NCBI GenBank assembly: GCA_021324295.1
Contig: JAJPJJ010000044.1
Coordinates: forward strand, 1 to 64,000
Length of the DNA stretch: 64,000 nucleotides
Direction of reading: 5' to 3'
Source of the DNA: Bacillota bacterium
GTDB lineage: Bacteria > Sysuimicrobiota > Sysuimicrobiia > Sysuimicrobiales > Segetimicrobiaceae
The translations under genes were made by a program, and so were the position numbers. The notes beneath the pieces are model-generated. The model ran no database searches. It had not been told where the DNA came from and saw nothing but the letters and a program-made list of their open reading frames with translations. Below are positions 15,944 to 24,422 of the stretch, in pieces; position 1 is the first letter of the stretch, and the number at the start of each line of letters is the position of its first letter.

Positions 15944-17110
15944 ATGGCATCGTCGTTCCATGCCGGCCAAGCCCCAAGCGGCGAGGTGCCGCAGCCTGTG
16001 AGGAACGGCGCCGGGGCAACGGATCCCGGCCCGCGCAATATCGAGCGAGACAGGCAAAATCCTCACTTGCTGCTGCCGCCCGTCACCGACCACGGCAGTG
16101 TGCCCAACCTCAAATTCTCGTTCTCCGATACGCACAACCGGGTGCACGAAGGCGGCTGGGCGCGAGAGGTCACACAGCGGGAGCTGCCGGTTGCGACGAC
16201 GCTCGCGGGCGTCACTATGCGCCTGACCCGAGGTGGTGTGCGCGAGCTCCACTGGCACAAGGCCAGCGAGTGGGCGTACATGCTGTACGGACGCGCGCGC
16301 ATCACCGCGGTGGATCAAGAGGGGCGCAACTTCGTCGACGATGTGAGCGTGGGCGACCTGTGGTTCTTCCCCGCCGGCATCCCCCATTCGATCCAGGGCC
16401 TGGAGGAGGACGGCGCCGAGTTCCTCCTGGTCTTCGACGATGGAGACTTTTCGGAGAACGAGACGTTCTCGATCGCGGATTGGTTCGCGCATGCTCCGCG
16501 GGACGTGCTGGCCAAGAACTTCGGCGTCTCGGAGGCCGATCTTGCGGGCATCCCGAGCTCCGAGCGGTACATCTTTCAGGGCACGGTGCCCGGCCCACTG
16601 GAAGCGGACAGGGTGGTCAGCCCGAAGGGCGAGGTGCCGAGCGCGTTCAGCTACCGCCTGCTGGCGCAGTCCCCGATCCGCACACCGGGCGGCGGAGTCC
16701 GGATCGCAGACGCCACCAACTTTCCGATCACGACGACGGCGTGCGCGCTCGTCGAGATCGAGCCGGGCGGGCTCCGGGAACTGCACTGGCATACGACCAC
16801 CGACGAGTGGCAGTACTACATCGAAGGCAAGGGCCGCATGACGGTCTTTGCCAACTCGGGTCGGGCCCGGACGTTCGACTACCAGGCGGGAGACGTCGGG
16901 TACGTGCCGTTCGCGATGGGCCACTACATCGAGAACACCGGCGAGGGACCCCTGCGCTTCCTCGAGCTGTTCAAGCACAGCCGCTTCGCCGACATCTCGC
17001 TCAACCAGTGGATGGCGCTGACGCCCCCGCAGCTGGTGCGCGACCACCTGCACCTCCCCGAGCGCGTCGTGGCGCGTCTTCGCCAGGAGAAGTGGCCGGT
17101 CGTCCGCTAG
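15944..17110 (+). CDS. oxdC: Oxalate decarboxylase (bicupin)
   Basis: Mn-dependent conversion of oxalate to formate and CO2. The 388-residue protein holds two cupin domains. Cupin 1 (~90-190) has [19 protein letters not shown] and [16 protein letters not shown]. Cupin 2 (~265-360) has [20 protein letters not shown] and [18 protein letters not shown], so each keeps its His-His-Glu-His metal set. The flexible lid after cupin 1 reads SENET; its Glu matches the proton donor Glu162 of Bacillus subtilis OxdC (SENST), which favours decarboxylase over oxidase activity. ATG 15944 follows GGAGGG. No signal peptide is evident. The 3' end overlaps the convergent amidohydrolase by 110 bp. No formate dehydrogenase is nearby. 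Confidence 0.95.
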   Translation: MASSFHAGQAPSGEVPQPVRNGAGATDPGPRNIERDRQNPHLLLPPVTDHGSVPNLKFSFSDTHNRVHEGGWAREVTQRELPVATTLAGVTMRLTRGGVRELHWHKASEWAYMLYGRARITAVDQEGRNFVDDVSVGDLWFFPAGIPHSIQGLEEDGAEFLLVFDDGDFSENETFSIADWFAHAPRDVLAKNFGVSEADLAGIPSSERYIFQGTVPGPLEADRVVSPKGEVPSAFSYRLLAQSPIRTPGGGVRIADATNFPITTTACALVEIEPGGLRELHWHTTTDEWQYYIEGKGRMTVFANSGRARTFDYQAGDVGYVPFAMGHYIENTGEGPLRFLELFKHSRFADISLNQWMALTPPQLVRDHLHLPERVVARLRQEKWPVVR

Positions 17111-18452
17111 CGGCTCCCGCGCCCGGTAGCCAGCGTCCCCATCCGGGCTCGCCCTGGGGGCGGCCGTCGCGGGCCACTAGGCGGCCCCGGCAGAACGTCA
17201 TCGTCGGGCGGCCGACGACCTCCATCCCGGCGTACGGGGTCCACCCGGCCCGGCTGACTACCTGGCCATCGGTGAGCACCCGCCTGGCCTCGGGTTCCAC
17301 CAGCACGATGTCGGCGTCCGCGCCCGGCGCAAGCGCGCCCTTGCGGGGGTAGAAGCCATAGAGCCGGGCGGGCCACTCGCAGAGGACGTCGACGACCCGC
17401 TCGACCGTGAGGTGCCCCTCGTGCGCCGCGTGGAGCAGCAGCGCGAGCGTCGTCTCCACGCCGGGCAGGCCGAAGTGACACGTCCAGATGTCCCCGGCGC
17501 GCTTCTGCTCGCGGGTCGATGGGGCGTGGTCGGTGCTCATGTGGGTGATCGCCCCTGCCCGCAGGAGGCGCCACATTTCCACGGCGTCGCCGGCGCTGCG
17601 CAGCCGCGCCGGCGGCGTGAACTTGCGCAGCGGGCCATGCTCCAAGACCTCGTCCTCCCTGAGGTAGAAGTACTGGGGGCAGCTCTCCACCCAGATGCGA
17701 GCGCCCCTGTCGCGCTCCCGTCCCACGAGCTCCACGACCGCCGGGTGGCTGGTGTGGGCGACGACCACGCGCGCGCCGGTGAGCCGCGCGAGCAGCGCCA
17801 CCTCCGCGGCCGCGACGGCCTCGGCCTCCCGGCTCCGCCACTCCGGGACGACCCCGTAATCTGTGCGGCCCGCCCGGCGCAGCGCCGCCTCGCGCTCGCG
17901 GGTGATCGCGTCGTCCTCGCAGTGTGCCAGCACGATCCCGTCCCACCGCGCGACGTCCCGGAGGCACTGCAGGAGGTCGCCGGCCAGGACGGCCGGCACG
18001 CCGTGGGTCTCACACGTGAACACCTTGAGGTAGGCCGCCCCGGCCTCCCACACCTCGCGCAGGGCCCGGAGCCGGTCGGGCCACACGTGCGCGGCGAGCC
18101 CGTAGTCCACGAGGGAGCGCCGGCGGAGGTGGTCGACCTTGCGCCGCAGCTCCTGCGCGTCCCGCACCGGCGCGCCGTGGGTGTGCTCGATGACCGTGGT
18201 AGCGCCGCCGACGGCGGCCGCGGCGCTCCCGGTGATGAAGTCCTCGCGCGCCGGATCCCCCGGGTCCATGAAGTGCACGTGGCTGTCGACCACACCCGGC
18301 AGGGCCAGCAGTCCGCCTGCGTCCACGGTCTCCCGCGCGGCGGCGTCGAGCGACCCAAGGGCCACGATCGTCCCGCCCGCGACGTGGATGTCCGCCTGGC
18401 ACCGCCCGCGCGGGGTGACGACCACGGCGCCCCGGACGCTCAGGTCGAGCAC
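17001..18452 (-). CDS. Dihydroorotase/allantoinase/hydantoinase-family cyclic amidohydrolase
   Basis: A 483-residue metal-dependent hydrolase opening a cyclic amide such as hydantoin, allantoin or a dihydropyrimidine. The binuclear site is complete: [15 protein letters not shown] (the Lys to be carboxylated), LAHCEDD, VVAHTSH and STDHAPST. The C-terminal ~50 residues are low-complexity ([17 protein letters not shown]) and run over the 3' end of oxdC, an unusual 110-bp convergent overlap. The GTG start at 18452 overlaps the end of the upstream alcohol dehydrogenase gene by 13 bp, implying translational coupling. The exact substrate is unresolved; the operon's isochorismatase-fold hydrolase would suit an N-carbamoyl product. 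Confidence 0.88.
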   Translation of the reverse strand: MLDLSVRGAVVVTPRGRCQADIHVAGGTIVALGSLDAAARETVDAGGLLALPGVVDSHVHFMDPGDPAREDFITGSAAAAVGGATTVIEHTHGAPVRDAQELRRKVDHLRRRSLVDYGLAAHVWPDRLRALREVWEAGAAYLKVFTCETHGVPAVLAGDLLQCLRDVARWDGIVLAHCEDDAITREREAALRRAGRTDYGVVPEWRSREAEAVAAAEVALLARLTGARVVVAHTSHPAVVELVGRERDRGARIWVESCPQYFYLREDEVLEHGPLRKFTPPARLRSAGDAVEMWRLLRAGAITHMSTDHAPSTREQKRAGDIWTCHFGLPGVETTLALLLHAAHEGHLTVERVVDVLCEWPARLYGFYPRKGALAPGADADIVLVEPEARRVLTDGQVVSRAGWTPYAGMEVVGRPTMTFCRGRLVARDGRPQGEPGWGRWLPGAGAASGRPATSPGEDAPRRARGGAGGRAPAAGASAPSTG

Positions 18453-19489
18453 GCCTCGGCCACCCGCACGATCACGCGGCCGGTGGACCGGTCCTCGCGG
18501 ACCATCGCGAACGCGTCGTTCGCGCGCGCGAGCGGCACCTCGGCCGACACCACCGGCCGCACGAGGCCGCGGGCCGCCAGGTCGAGAGCGCGCGCGAGCT
18601 CCCGCCGCGTTGCGTAGCGCGATCCGATCACGGAGATCTCGTCGAGCACCGCGCGCTCCGCCGGCAGCGGCGGGTACTCCTCGGCGCGGGCCGTGTAGCC
18701 GACCAGCACGATGCGGCCGCCGCGCCGCGCGAGCGACGCCGCGGCCAGGAGCGAGGCCCGGTGGCCCACCGTATCCACGACGAGGTCGGCGCCCCGGCCG
18801 CCGGTCGCCTCGCGGACCCGCGGCGCCGCCTCATCGCCCGCCCGCACCGCATCCTCGGCGCCGAGCGCCCGGGCGGCCTCCAGCCGGTGCGGCTGGAGGT
18901 CCACCGCGAGCGAGCGGGCCCCGGAGGCACAGGCGACCTGGACCGCGTGCAGCCCGACCCCACCGGCGCCCAGGATCGCGACGGTCTCGCCGGCCCGCAC
19001 GCCGCCGCGCGTGACGACCGCGTGGTAGGCCGTGCCGAGCGCGCACGTGAGCGGCCCGGCGTGCTCCGGGCGGACGTTGGCAGGGAGCGGCAGGACGCGG
19101 TCATCCGGCGCGGCGAGGTACTCCTGGAAGCCCCCGGGGCTCGTGAACCCGGCCCAGCCCCGCAGCGCGAGGCACAGGTTCTCCTCCCCGGCCTGGCAGT
19201 GCGCGCAGCGGCCGCACGCCCAGTAGTGATACACGAGCACGCGGTCGCCGATGCGACCGCGGGCGCCCGGACCGAGCGCGGCGATCTCGCCGGAGATCTC
19301 GTGGCCGGGCACGTGCGGCAGCCGGAGGGTCGCGGAGAACGGCATCGCGCCGTCGGCGACCTTGAGGTCGGACCGGCACACCCCGCACCCCAGCACGCGG
19401 ATCAGCACCTCGCCGGGCGCCGGGGATGGCATCGGCAGCTCCGCCATCCGGAGCGGCTCCCCGTAGCGCTCGACGACCATCGCGCGCAT
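18440..19489 (-). CDS. Zinc-dependent alcohol dehydrogenase (second of pair)
   Basis: A 349-residue medium-chain dehydrogenase/reductase. The catalytic zinc site is GCGVCRSDL plus PGHEISGEI, and the structural zinc lobe is ACGRCAHCQAGEENLC. The Rossmann nucleotide motif is AILGAGGVGLHAVQ, followed by LAVDLQPHRLEAARALGA, whose Asp suggests NAD preference. ATG 19489 has GGAGG at 7-bp spacing, so it is a separate gene although the upstream alcohol dehydrogenase frame runs into it. It overlaps the downstream amidohydrolase by 13 bp. Confidence 0.9.
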   Translation of the reverse strand: MRAMVVERYGEPLRMAELPMPSPAPGEVLIRVLGCGVCRSDLKVADGAMPFSATLRLPHVPGHEISGEIAALGPGARGRIGDRVLVYHYWACGRCAHCQAGEENLCLALRGWAGFTSPGGFQEYLAAPDDRVLPLPANVRPEHAGPLTCALGTAYHAVVTRGGVRAGETVAILGAGGVGLHAVQVACASGARSLAVDLQPHRLEAARALGAEDAVRAGDEAAPRVREATGGRGADLVVDTVGHRASLLAAASLARRGGRIVLVGYTARAEEYPPLPAERAVLDEISVIGSRYATRRELARALDLAARGLVRPVVSAEVPLARANDAFAMVREDRSTGRVIVRVAEACST

Positions 19490-19529
19490 CACATCGCCTC
19501 CGGCCCGACCCGGGAGACGGGACGGGTGA

Positions 19530-20560
19530 TCACGCGTCGGGCACGACCGCCCCGCGCCCCAGCAGCGCGCCTCGCGCAGCAGCGCGTGCAACGCGCCAGC
19601 CTCGGCGAGCGGCCGCACGGCCGAGACGACCGGCAGGATCCGCCCGGCCGCGACCAGCCGAGCCGCGGCCAGGACCTCGGCGCGGCCGCAGTAGCGGGAG
19701 CCGCTCACCGTCAGCTCCCCCATCACCATCCGGCGCGGCTCGAGGCGCAGGCCCACCCCGGGGAACGTCGTCAGGAGGACCATCCGCCCGGCGGGGCCGA
19801 GGAGCCGGCAGGCCCACTCCAGCGTCGCCTCGCTGCCGACGAGATCGACCGCTACGGTGGCGCCGCCACCCAGCGCCTCCCGCGCCCGCGCCTCCGCGTC
19901 GGCGGCGCGGAAGTCGACCGCGTGCGCGGCGCCGAGCGCGCGGCAGCGCTCCAGCTTGCCATCGTCGACGTCCACCGCCACCACGTCCGCGCCGAACAGC
20001 CGGGCCATCTGCACCATGTGGATCCCGACGCCGCCCCCGGCGCCCACGATCAGCACACGGTCTCCCACGCGCACCTCGGCGCGGGAGGCGCAGACATGGT
20101 AGGGCGTCGCGATCGCGTCGGGGATCGCCGTGGCCTCCACGAAGGAGATCCCGTCCGGCAGCGGCAGGGCGTTGGCCTCGGGCAGGGCCACGTACTCCGC
20201 GTAGCCGCCGTCGCGGTGCACTCCCACGTACCCGCCGTGGTACCGGCACATCGAATCCCGGCCCGCCCGGCAGGGCTCGCAGCACCCGCAGGTCAGGTAG
20301 AAGAACGCCATCACGCGGTCCCCGGGGCGCACCGTGCGGACCCCCGGCCCGGTCTCCGCCACGATCCCGGTGATCTCGTGGCCGGGCACCCGCGGCAGAT
20401 CGTCCGGCCGGCCGAGGTTTCCCTGGATGCAGTTGAGCACGGTCAGGCCCACCCCGCACGCCCGCACGGCGACGAGGACTTCGCCGGCGCGCGGGATGGG
20501 GCGCGGGCGCTCTTCGTACACGAGCGGCCCGCCCCAGGCGTGGATCACCTGCGCCTTCAC
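19530..20560 (-). CDS. Zinc-dependent alcohol dehydrogenase (first of pair), frame-shifted near its 3' end
   Basis: A medium-chain dehydrogenase of ~343 residues. It has RACGVGLTVLN and PGHEITGIV (catalytic zinc region), a four-Cys structural lobe (CGCCEPCRAGRDSMC) and the Rossmann motif LIVGAGGGVGIHMVQ. The reading frame as given does not stop but continues into the next alcohol dehydrogenase, giving a 706-codon ORF. In the adjacent frame the tail ends ALLGRGAVVPDA and stops at 19530, the normal family C-terminus. One extra G in GCGAGGCGCG (~19575) restores that end. The GTG start lies 5 bp after the isochorismatase-fold gene's stop. Either a base is missing in the assembly or the natural product is a double enzyme. 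Confidence 0.82.
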
Positions 20561-20564
20561 CGGA

Positions 20565-21290
20565 TCAGCGCCCGGCCGCGGTCGGGACGCCCGCCGCGCC
20601 GAGCACCGCCAGGATCTCGTCGGTCGGAAGCACCCATCCCAGGCACCGCCTGAGGGTCTCGAGGCCGAAGACGTGCAGGTCCTCCCCGTACATGCTGGCG
20701 ACCGCGTCGCTGGCGACGATCACGCGCAGATCCCGGTTGAACGCGTCGAAGGCGGTGCACAGCACGCACGTGTTGGTGTTGATGCCGGCGATCACCACGG
20801 TCTCCGTCCCGAGGGCGCGCAGCAGCACGTCGAGCTCCGTGCCGTAGAACGCGCTGAGGCGCTTCTTCGACCGGACGACGTAGTCGCCCGGCTGTGGCGC
20901 CAGCTCCGGCGGCACCTCCGTCTGTGGCGACCCTTCCTGGTTGTGGTACACGATCGTGCTCCGGCGGCCGGGCGTCATGGACTCCCGGGCGGCCTCGACC
21001 GCACGCCAGAACGGGTTGCCCATGCTCTCGAGCCCCGGCGGGGTGGTGCGCCGGTAGGTCAGGAGCACGTAGACGACGGGGACGCGGAGGGCCCGGCCGC
21101 CGGCGAGGAGCCGGGCGCACGCCGCCCGGACGCGTGACGCGTCCTCCGGCGCGACCGGCATCGTCCCGATCTCTGGATCCAGGTGCCCGCGGTGGACGTC
21201 CACGGCCAGGATCGCCGTCCGGCGCGGATCCACAGAGAGCTGAGCGCGGAGCGCCTGGACAAACGCACCGCGGTCGAGGATCTCCGTCAT
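20565..21290 (-). CDS. Isochorismatase-fold cysteine hydrolase
   Basis: A 241-residue hydrolase of the superfamily containing isochorismatase, nicotinamidase, N-carbamoylsarcosine amidase and biuret/ureidoacrylate hydrolases. The catalytic triad is visible: Asp in AILAVDVHRGHL, Lys in VVRSKKRLSAFYGT, and Cys in AGINTNTCVLCTAFDA. The unusual N-terminal ~20 residues and the insertion PFWRAVEAARESMTPGRR fit the amidase subgroup better than EntB-type isochorismatase. ATG 21290 follows AGGAGG. It heads the set hydrolase-ADH-ADH-cyclic amidohydrolase, and two structured repeat units lie just upstream. An amide or N-carbamoyl substrate is an inference from context. Confidence 0.85.
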   Translation of the reverse strand: MTEILDRGAFVQALRAQLSVDPRRTAILAVDVHRGHLDPEIGTMPVAPEDASRVRAACARLLAGGRALRVPVVYVLLTYRRTTPPGLESMGNPFWRAVEAARESMTPGRRSTIVYHNQEGSPQTEVPPELAPQPGDYVVRSKKRLSAFYGTELDVLLRALGTETVVIAGINTNTCVLCTAFDAFNRDLRVIVASDAVASMYGEDLHVFGLETLRRCLGWVLPTDEILAVLGAAGVPTAAGR

Positions 21291-21322
21291 CGCCCTCGCC
21301 TCCTAGTAGTGGCGGAACCCGC

Positions 21323-21464
21323 CACGGCGCCACACGGCTGTGGAATTCCGATCGAGTGCACCGGTCCGCTGGGGGCCCGGGCCATTGCTCCCCCGGCACC
21401 GCGACGTGGGCCAACGGCGGTGGAACTGCGGCCCCGGCTTCGGCCGATGGGGGCCCGGGCCATT
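21323..21464 (-). repeat. Two tandem ~80-bp structured repeat units (family 1)
   Basis: Two head-to-tail copies, from ~21323 and ~21400, resemble the four at 33.5-33.8 kb. On the minus strand each reads AATGGCCCGGGCCCCCA, then a variable stem, then TTCCAC-N-GCCGT. The outer arms pair as AATGGC/GCCGTT. The U-G pair seen on the minus strand would be a C-A mismatch on the plus strand, so minus-strand RNA is favoured. They fill the gap between the binding-protein stop and the isochorismatase-fold gene start. See findings. Confidence 0.6.
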
Positions 21465-22730
21465 TTATGGACGCGCCGGCGGCAGGTCGCGCGTGTACAC
21501 CGGCCGCTTCAGGTACTCCGCCGGGTTCCACGTCCAGAACTGGGAAACGTTGGGATACGTGTGGATCACCGTGTTCTGCGGCTCGCCGTTCACGATATCG
21601 ACCCGACGGACGTAGACGTTCTCGATCGGGTTCACCCACCGGTCCAGCCGGATCGGCCCGCGGGGAGCCGCGGGGAGCGCCACCGCCCGCACCGCGGCGA
21701 TGAACGCCGATCGGTTCTCGATGCGGCCTCCGACCGCCTCCAAGCCCTTGAGGATGAAGAGGCCGGCGGTGTACGTCCCCTCGGAGTAGTACGAGGGCAC
21801 GCGGTTGTACGCCTTCACGTACGCGCGGACGAAGTCGCGGTTGGCCGGGGTGTTGAGCGCCGCGCTGTAGTGCAGCGCGGTGACGATGCCCCGGGCCAGC
21901 TCGTTCTCCTGGAACAGGATGTGCTCGTCGGTGAGGGTCCCGTTGCCGATGAGGGGGAGTCGCCCTTCCAGGCCGAACGCCCGCCACTGCTGGAGGAACC
22001 GGAGGGCGTCGCCGCCGCTGAACGTCGCGTAGACGGCGTCCACGTCCCTGGGGATCCGCCCCAGGTACGGGCTGTAGTCCGGGGCGCCGATCGGGGGCCA
22101 GAGGTGCTGCACGACGCGCCCGCCGTTCTGCTCGAACGTGTCCTGAAACCCTTCCACCGTCTCCCACCCGAACGCGAAGTCGTACGCGATCGTGGCGATC
22201 CGCTTGTAGCGCAGCGTCTTCGCCGCGTACTCGCCGAACGGGTGATTCACCTGGCTGCTCGTCCACCCCGTGCGGACGAGCCACGGCGAGCCCTTGCGCT
22301 GGGTCAGGTCGTCGGACGAGACGATCGGGTAGATCGCCGGGACCTTCTGCTGGTCGATGTAGTCGCGGAGCGCGTAGCCCGAGTTCGCGGTGAGCGGGCC
22401 CACCAGAAGGTCCACCTTGTCCAGCTCGACCAGCTTGCGCGCCTTGGTTAGGGTCTGCGCCGGGATCCCCTGATCGTCCTCGGTGAGCACCTGGATCTCC
22501 CGCCCCGCCCCTTTGTCCCCGGCCTGCGCGAGCGCGAGCGAGAAGCCATTCACCATATCGCGGCCGTTCGGCGCGAAGACGCCGGTCAGGGGAATGATCA
22601 GGCCGATCTTGATGGGCGCCGCGGCCCCAGCGGTTTCGCCGCCCGCCGTCCAGAACACGCCGGCCGCCGCCGCGCCGGCCCACCCGAGACCCTGCGAAAG
22701 TAGATCACGTCGTCCGATCCGCCGTCCCAC
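21465..22730 (-). CDS. Branched-chain amino acid/urea-type ABC substrate-binding protein
   Basis: A 421-residue periplasmic-binding protein type 1 (LivJ/UrtA-like). The N-terminus carries a twin-arginine-like signal (GRRIGRRDLLSQGLGWAGAA). The mature start is IKIGLIIPLTGVFAPNGRDM, followed by a typical Liv-receptor core (AFGWETVEGFQDTFEQNGG). GTG 22730 is fixed by GGGGGAGG eight bases upstream. It is a paralogue of the receptor at 24423-25696; both end in FWT-type C-termini (VSQFWTWNPAEYLKRPVYTR). Two receptors with one LivFGHM set suggest two related substrates. Ligand unknown. Confidence 0.9.
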   Translation of the reverse strand: MGRRIGRRDLLSQGLGWAGAAAAGVFWTAGGETAGAAAPIKIGLIIPLTGVFAPNGRDMVNGFSLALAQAGDKGAGREIQVLTEDDQGIPAQTLTKARKLVELDKVDLLVGPLTANSGYALRDYIDQQKVPAIYPIVSSDDLTQRKGSPWLVRTGWTSSQVNHPFGEYAAKTLRYKRIATIAYDFAFGWETVEGFQDTFEQNGGRVVQHLWPPIGAPDYSPYLGRIPRDVDAVYATFSGGDALRFLQQWRAFGLEGRLPLIGNGTLTDEHILFQENELARGIVTALHYSAALNTPANRDFVRAYVKAYNRVPSYYSEGTYTAGLFILKGLEAVGGRIENRSAFIAAVRAVALPAAPRGPIRLDRWVNPIENVYVRRVDIVNGEPQNTVIHTYPNVSQFWTWNPAEYLKRPVYTRDLPPARP

Positions 22731-22756
22731 CGGCTGCACCTCCCCCACCGTGGTCG

Positions 22757-23461
22757 TTACACACCGAGGTACCGCTGCGTCACCGGCTGGTCCGCCGCGA
22801 GCGCCTCCGGGGTCCCGCGGTACACCACCCGCCCCTTGCTGAGGACGTACACCATGTCCGCGGCGTCGAGCGCCATCGGCAGGTTCTGCTCCACCAGCAG
22901 GAGGCTGAGCCCCTCCGCTCGGAGCCGCTTGATCGACGCCGCCAGCTCGCGCACGAGCAGCGGGGCGAGCCCCTCGGACGGCTCGTCCATCAGCAGCAGG
23001 CGGGGATCCGTCGTGAGCGCGCGAGCGATCGCCAGCATCTGCTGCTCGCCGCCGGAGAGCATGCTCCCCCTGTGGCCGAGGCGCTCGCGAAGCCGGGGGA
23101 AGAGGCCGAAGACGCGCTCGAGCGTCCACCGCCGCCCGTCCGACCCGGCCACCCCACGGGCGGCGACCGTCAGGTTCTCGAGCACGGTGAGCGAGGGAAA
23201 GATCCGGCGTCCCTGCGGCACGAGCCCGAGCCCGAGCTGGGCGATCTCGTGACTGGGGAGGCGGGTGATGTCGCGATTCGCAAAGGCGATGCGCCCGCGC
23301 CGCGGGCGGACAAACCCCACGATCGAGCGGATCAGCGTCGTCTTTCCCATCCCGTTCCGCCCCAGCAGGGCCACGACGCGACCCGCCGGCACCACGAGCG
23401 ACACGCCCTGAAGGACGTAGGAGTCGCCGTAGTACGTGTGGATGTCGTCGACCTCCAGCAT
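22757..23461 (-). CDS. livF: LivF-type ABC transporter ATPase
   Basis: A 234-residue ATPase. It has Walker A LLGRNGMGKTTL, Q-loop VPQGRRIFPSLTV, signature LSGGEQQMLAIARAL and Walker B RLLLMDEPSEGLAP, followed by the switch Gln-Asn of the LivF subgroup (LLLVEQNLPMAL). ATG 23461 has GGAGG eight bases upstream; the extra 20 codons in the ORF are not family-like. It works with LivG, LivH and LivM to import amino-acid-like or amide solutes. Confidence 0.93.
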   Translation of the reverse strand: MLEVDDIHTYYGDSYVLQGVSLVVPAGRVVALLGRNGMGKTTLIRSIVGFVRPRRGRIAFANRDITRLPSHEIAQLGLGLVPQGRRIFPSLTVLENLTVAARGVAGSDGRRWTLERVFGLFPRLRERLGHRGSMLSGGEQQMLAIARALTTDPRLLLMDEPSEGLAPLLVRELAASIKRLRAEGLSLLLVEQNLPMALDAADMVYVLSKGRVVYRGTPEALAADQPVTQRYLGV

Positions 23462-23510
23462 CGTTCCGGCCTCCGGGCCGGGCGCGGGCGGGCCGCCGAC
23501 GGGAACGGTG

Positions 23511-24275
23511 CTAGCGAGCCCCACGGGCTTCGACGGTGCCGAGGTAGATCTCCTGGACGGCCGGATCCGCCCGCACCGCCTCCGTGGATCCCTCGGCCAC
23601 CACGCTCCCGAGGTGCAACACGGTGATCGTCTCGACCACCTCGAACGCGACGTCCATGTCGTGCTCGATGAGCAGGATCGTCAGCGAGGCGTCCAGCCCC
23701 TTGATGAACCGGGCCATCTCGCGCCGCTCCCCGGGCGAGAGACCGGCGGCGGGCTCGTCGAGGAGCAGCACCCGGGGCCGGCCGGCGAGGGCGAGCAGCA
23801 CCTCGAGCTGGCGCTGCTCCCCGTACGAGAGCGCGCGGACCTCGGTCGCGTGCTTCTCCCACAGGCCCGCCGGCTCGAGAAGCGAGCGGGCGCGGCGCAG
23901 CAGCGCCGCGTCGCGCCGCAGCGGCCTCACCATCGCATACTTGCGGGGCGAGAGCGCCTGCAGGGCCAGGAGCACGTTCTCCTCCACGGTCAGCCGGCTG
24001 AACAGGTTCGTGATCTGGAACGTCCGCCCCAGGCCCATCGCCGCCCGCCGGTGCGCCGCGAGGCGCGTGACGTCCCGGCCGAACAGGCGGATGCGGCCGG
24101 TGCTGGGCGCGAGCTCGCCGGTGATCACGTTGAACAGCGTCGTCTTCCCGGCCCCGTTCGGGCCGATGATCGCCCGCCGCGCGCCCTCGGGGACCCGGAG
24201 CGTGATGCCGCGCAGCGCCTCGAGCCCGCCGAACCGGCGGGAGACGCCCTCGAGCTCGAGCGTCATCCGGCCCAT
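23511..24275 (-). CDS. livG: LivG-type ABC transporter ATPase
   Basis: A 254-residue ATPase with Walker A IIGPNGAGKTTLFNVI and Q-loop LGRTFQITNLFSRLTV. The signature is degenerate (ALSYGEQRQLEVLLAL; Tyr replaces the first Gly of SGGE, common in LivG). Walker B is VLLLDEPAAGLSPGE and the switch is LLIEHDMDVAFEV. ATG 24275 is preceded by GAGGAGG. It ends 49 bp before the LivF start. The frame to 24395 is an artefact running into the intergenic element. Confidence 0.93.
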   Translation of the reverse strand: MGRMTLELEGVSRRFGGLEALRGITLRVPEGARRAIIGPNGAGKTTLFNVITGELAPSTGRIRLFGRDVTRLAAHRRAAMGLGRTFQITNLFSRLTVEENVLLALQALSPRKYAMVRPLRRDAALLRRARSLLEPAGLWEKHATEVRALSYGEQRQLEVLLALAGRPRVLLLDEPAAGLSPGERREMARFIKGLDASLTILLIEHDMDVAFEVVETITVLHLGSVVAEGSTEAVRADPAVQEIYLGTVEARGAR

Positions 24276-24320
24276 GCGGTCCTCCTCGTCGCAGACGTCC
24301 TCCGGCACAGACGGCAGGGC

Positions 24321-24385
24321 GTGGGGTCTGTCCCCCGCTCCCCGTCGAGGGGGGGATTCCAAAGCGCGCTCGGGCCGGACCCCAC
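24321..24385. repeat. Intergenic hairpin element with 8-bp terminal inverted repeats (family 2)
   Basis: A 65-bp element between the binding-protein stop and LivG. It begins GTGGGGTC and ends GACCCCAC, a perfect 8-bp inverted repeat. Inside is a second hairpin (CCCCGTCGAGGGG). It shares a partial consensus with elements at 28731 and 49009. It could stabilise the 3' end of the upstream binding-protein mRNA, as REP elements do in other ABC operons. Confidence 0.5.
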
Positions 24386-24422
24386 TCGCTCTCAACCGCC
24401 ACTACATGCACGCGGGCGGGCG

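Noticed and set aside
15547-17352. 601-codon ORF overlapping oxdC on the same strand
   Set aside because: Frame-shifted shadow; oxdC in the other frame has both cupin motif sets and a strong Shine-Dalgarno.
20557-22683. 708-codon minus-strand ORF covering the repeats and the receptor
   Set aside because: Out of frame with the receptor and the isochorismatase-fold gene, both of which have complete family motifs.
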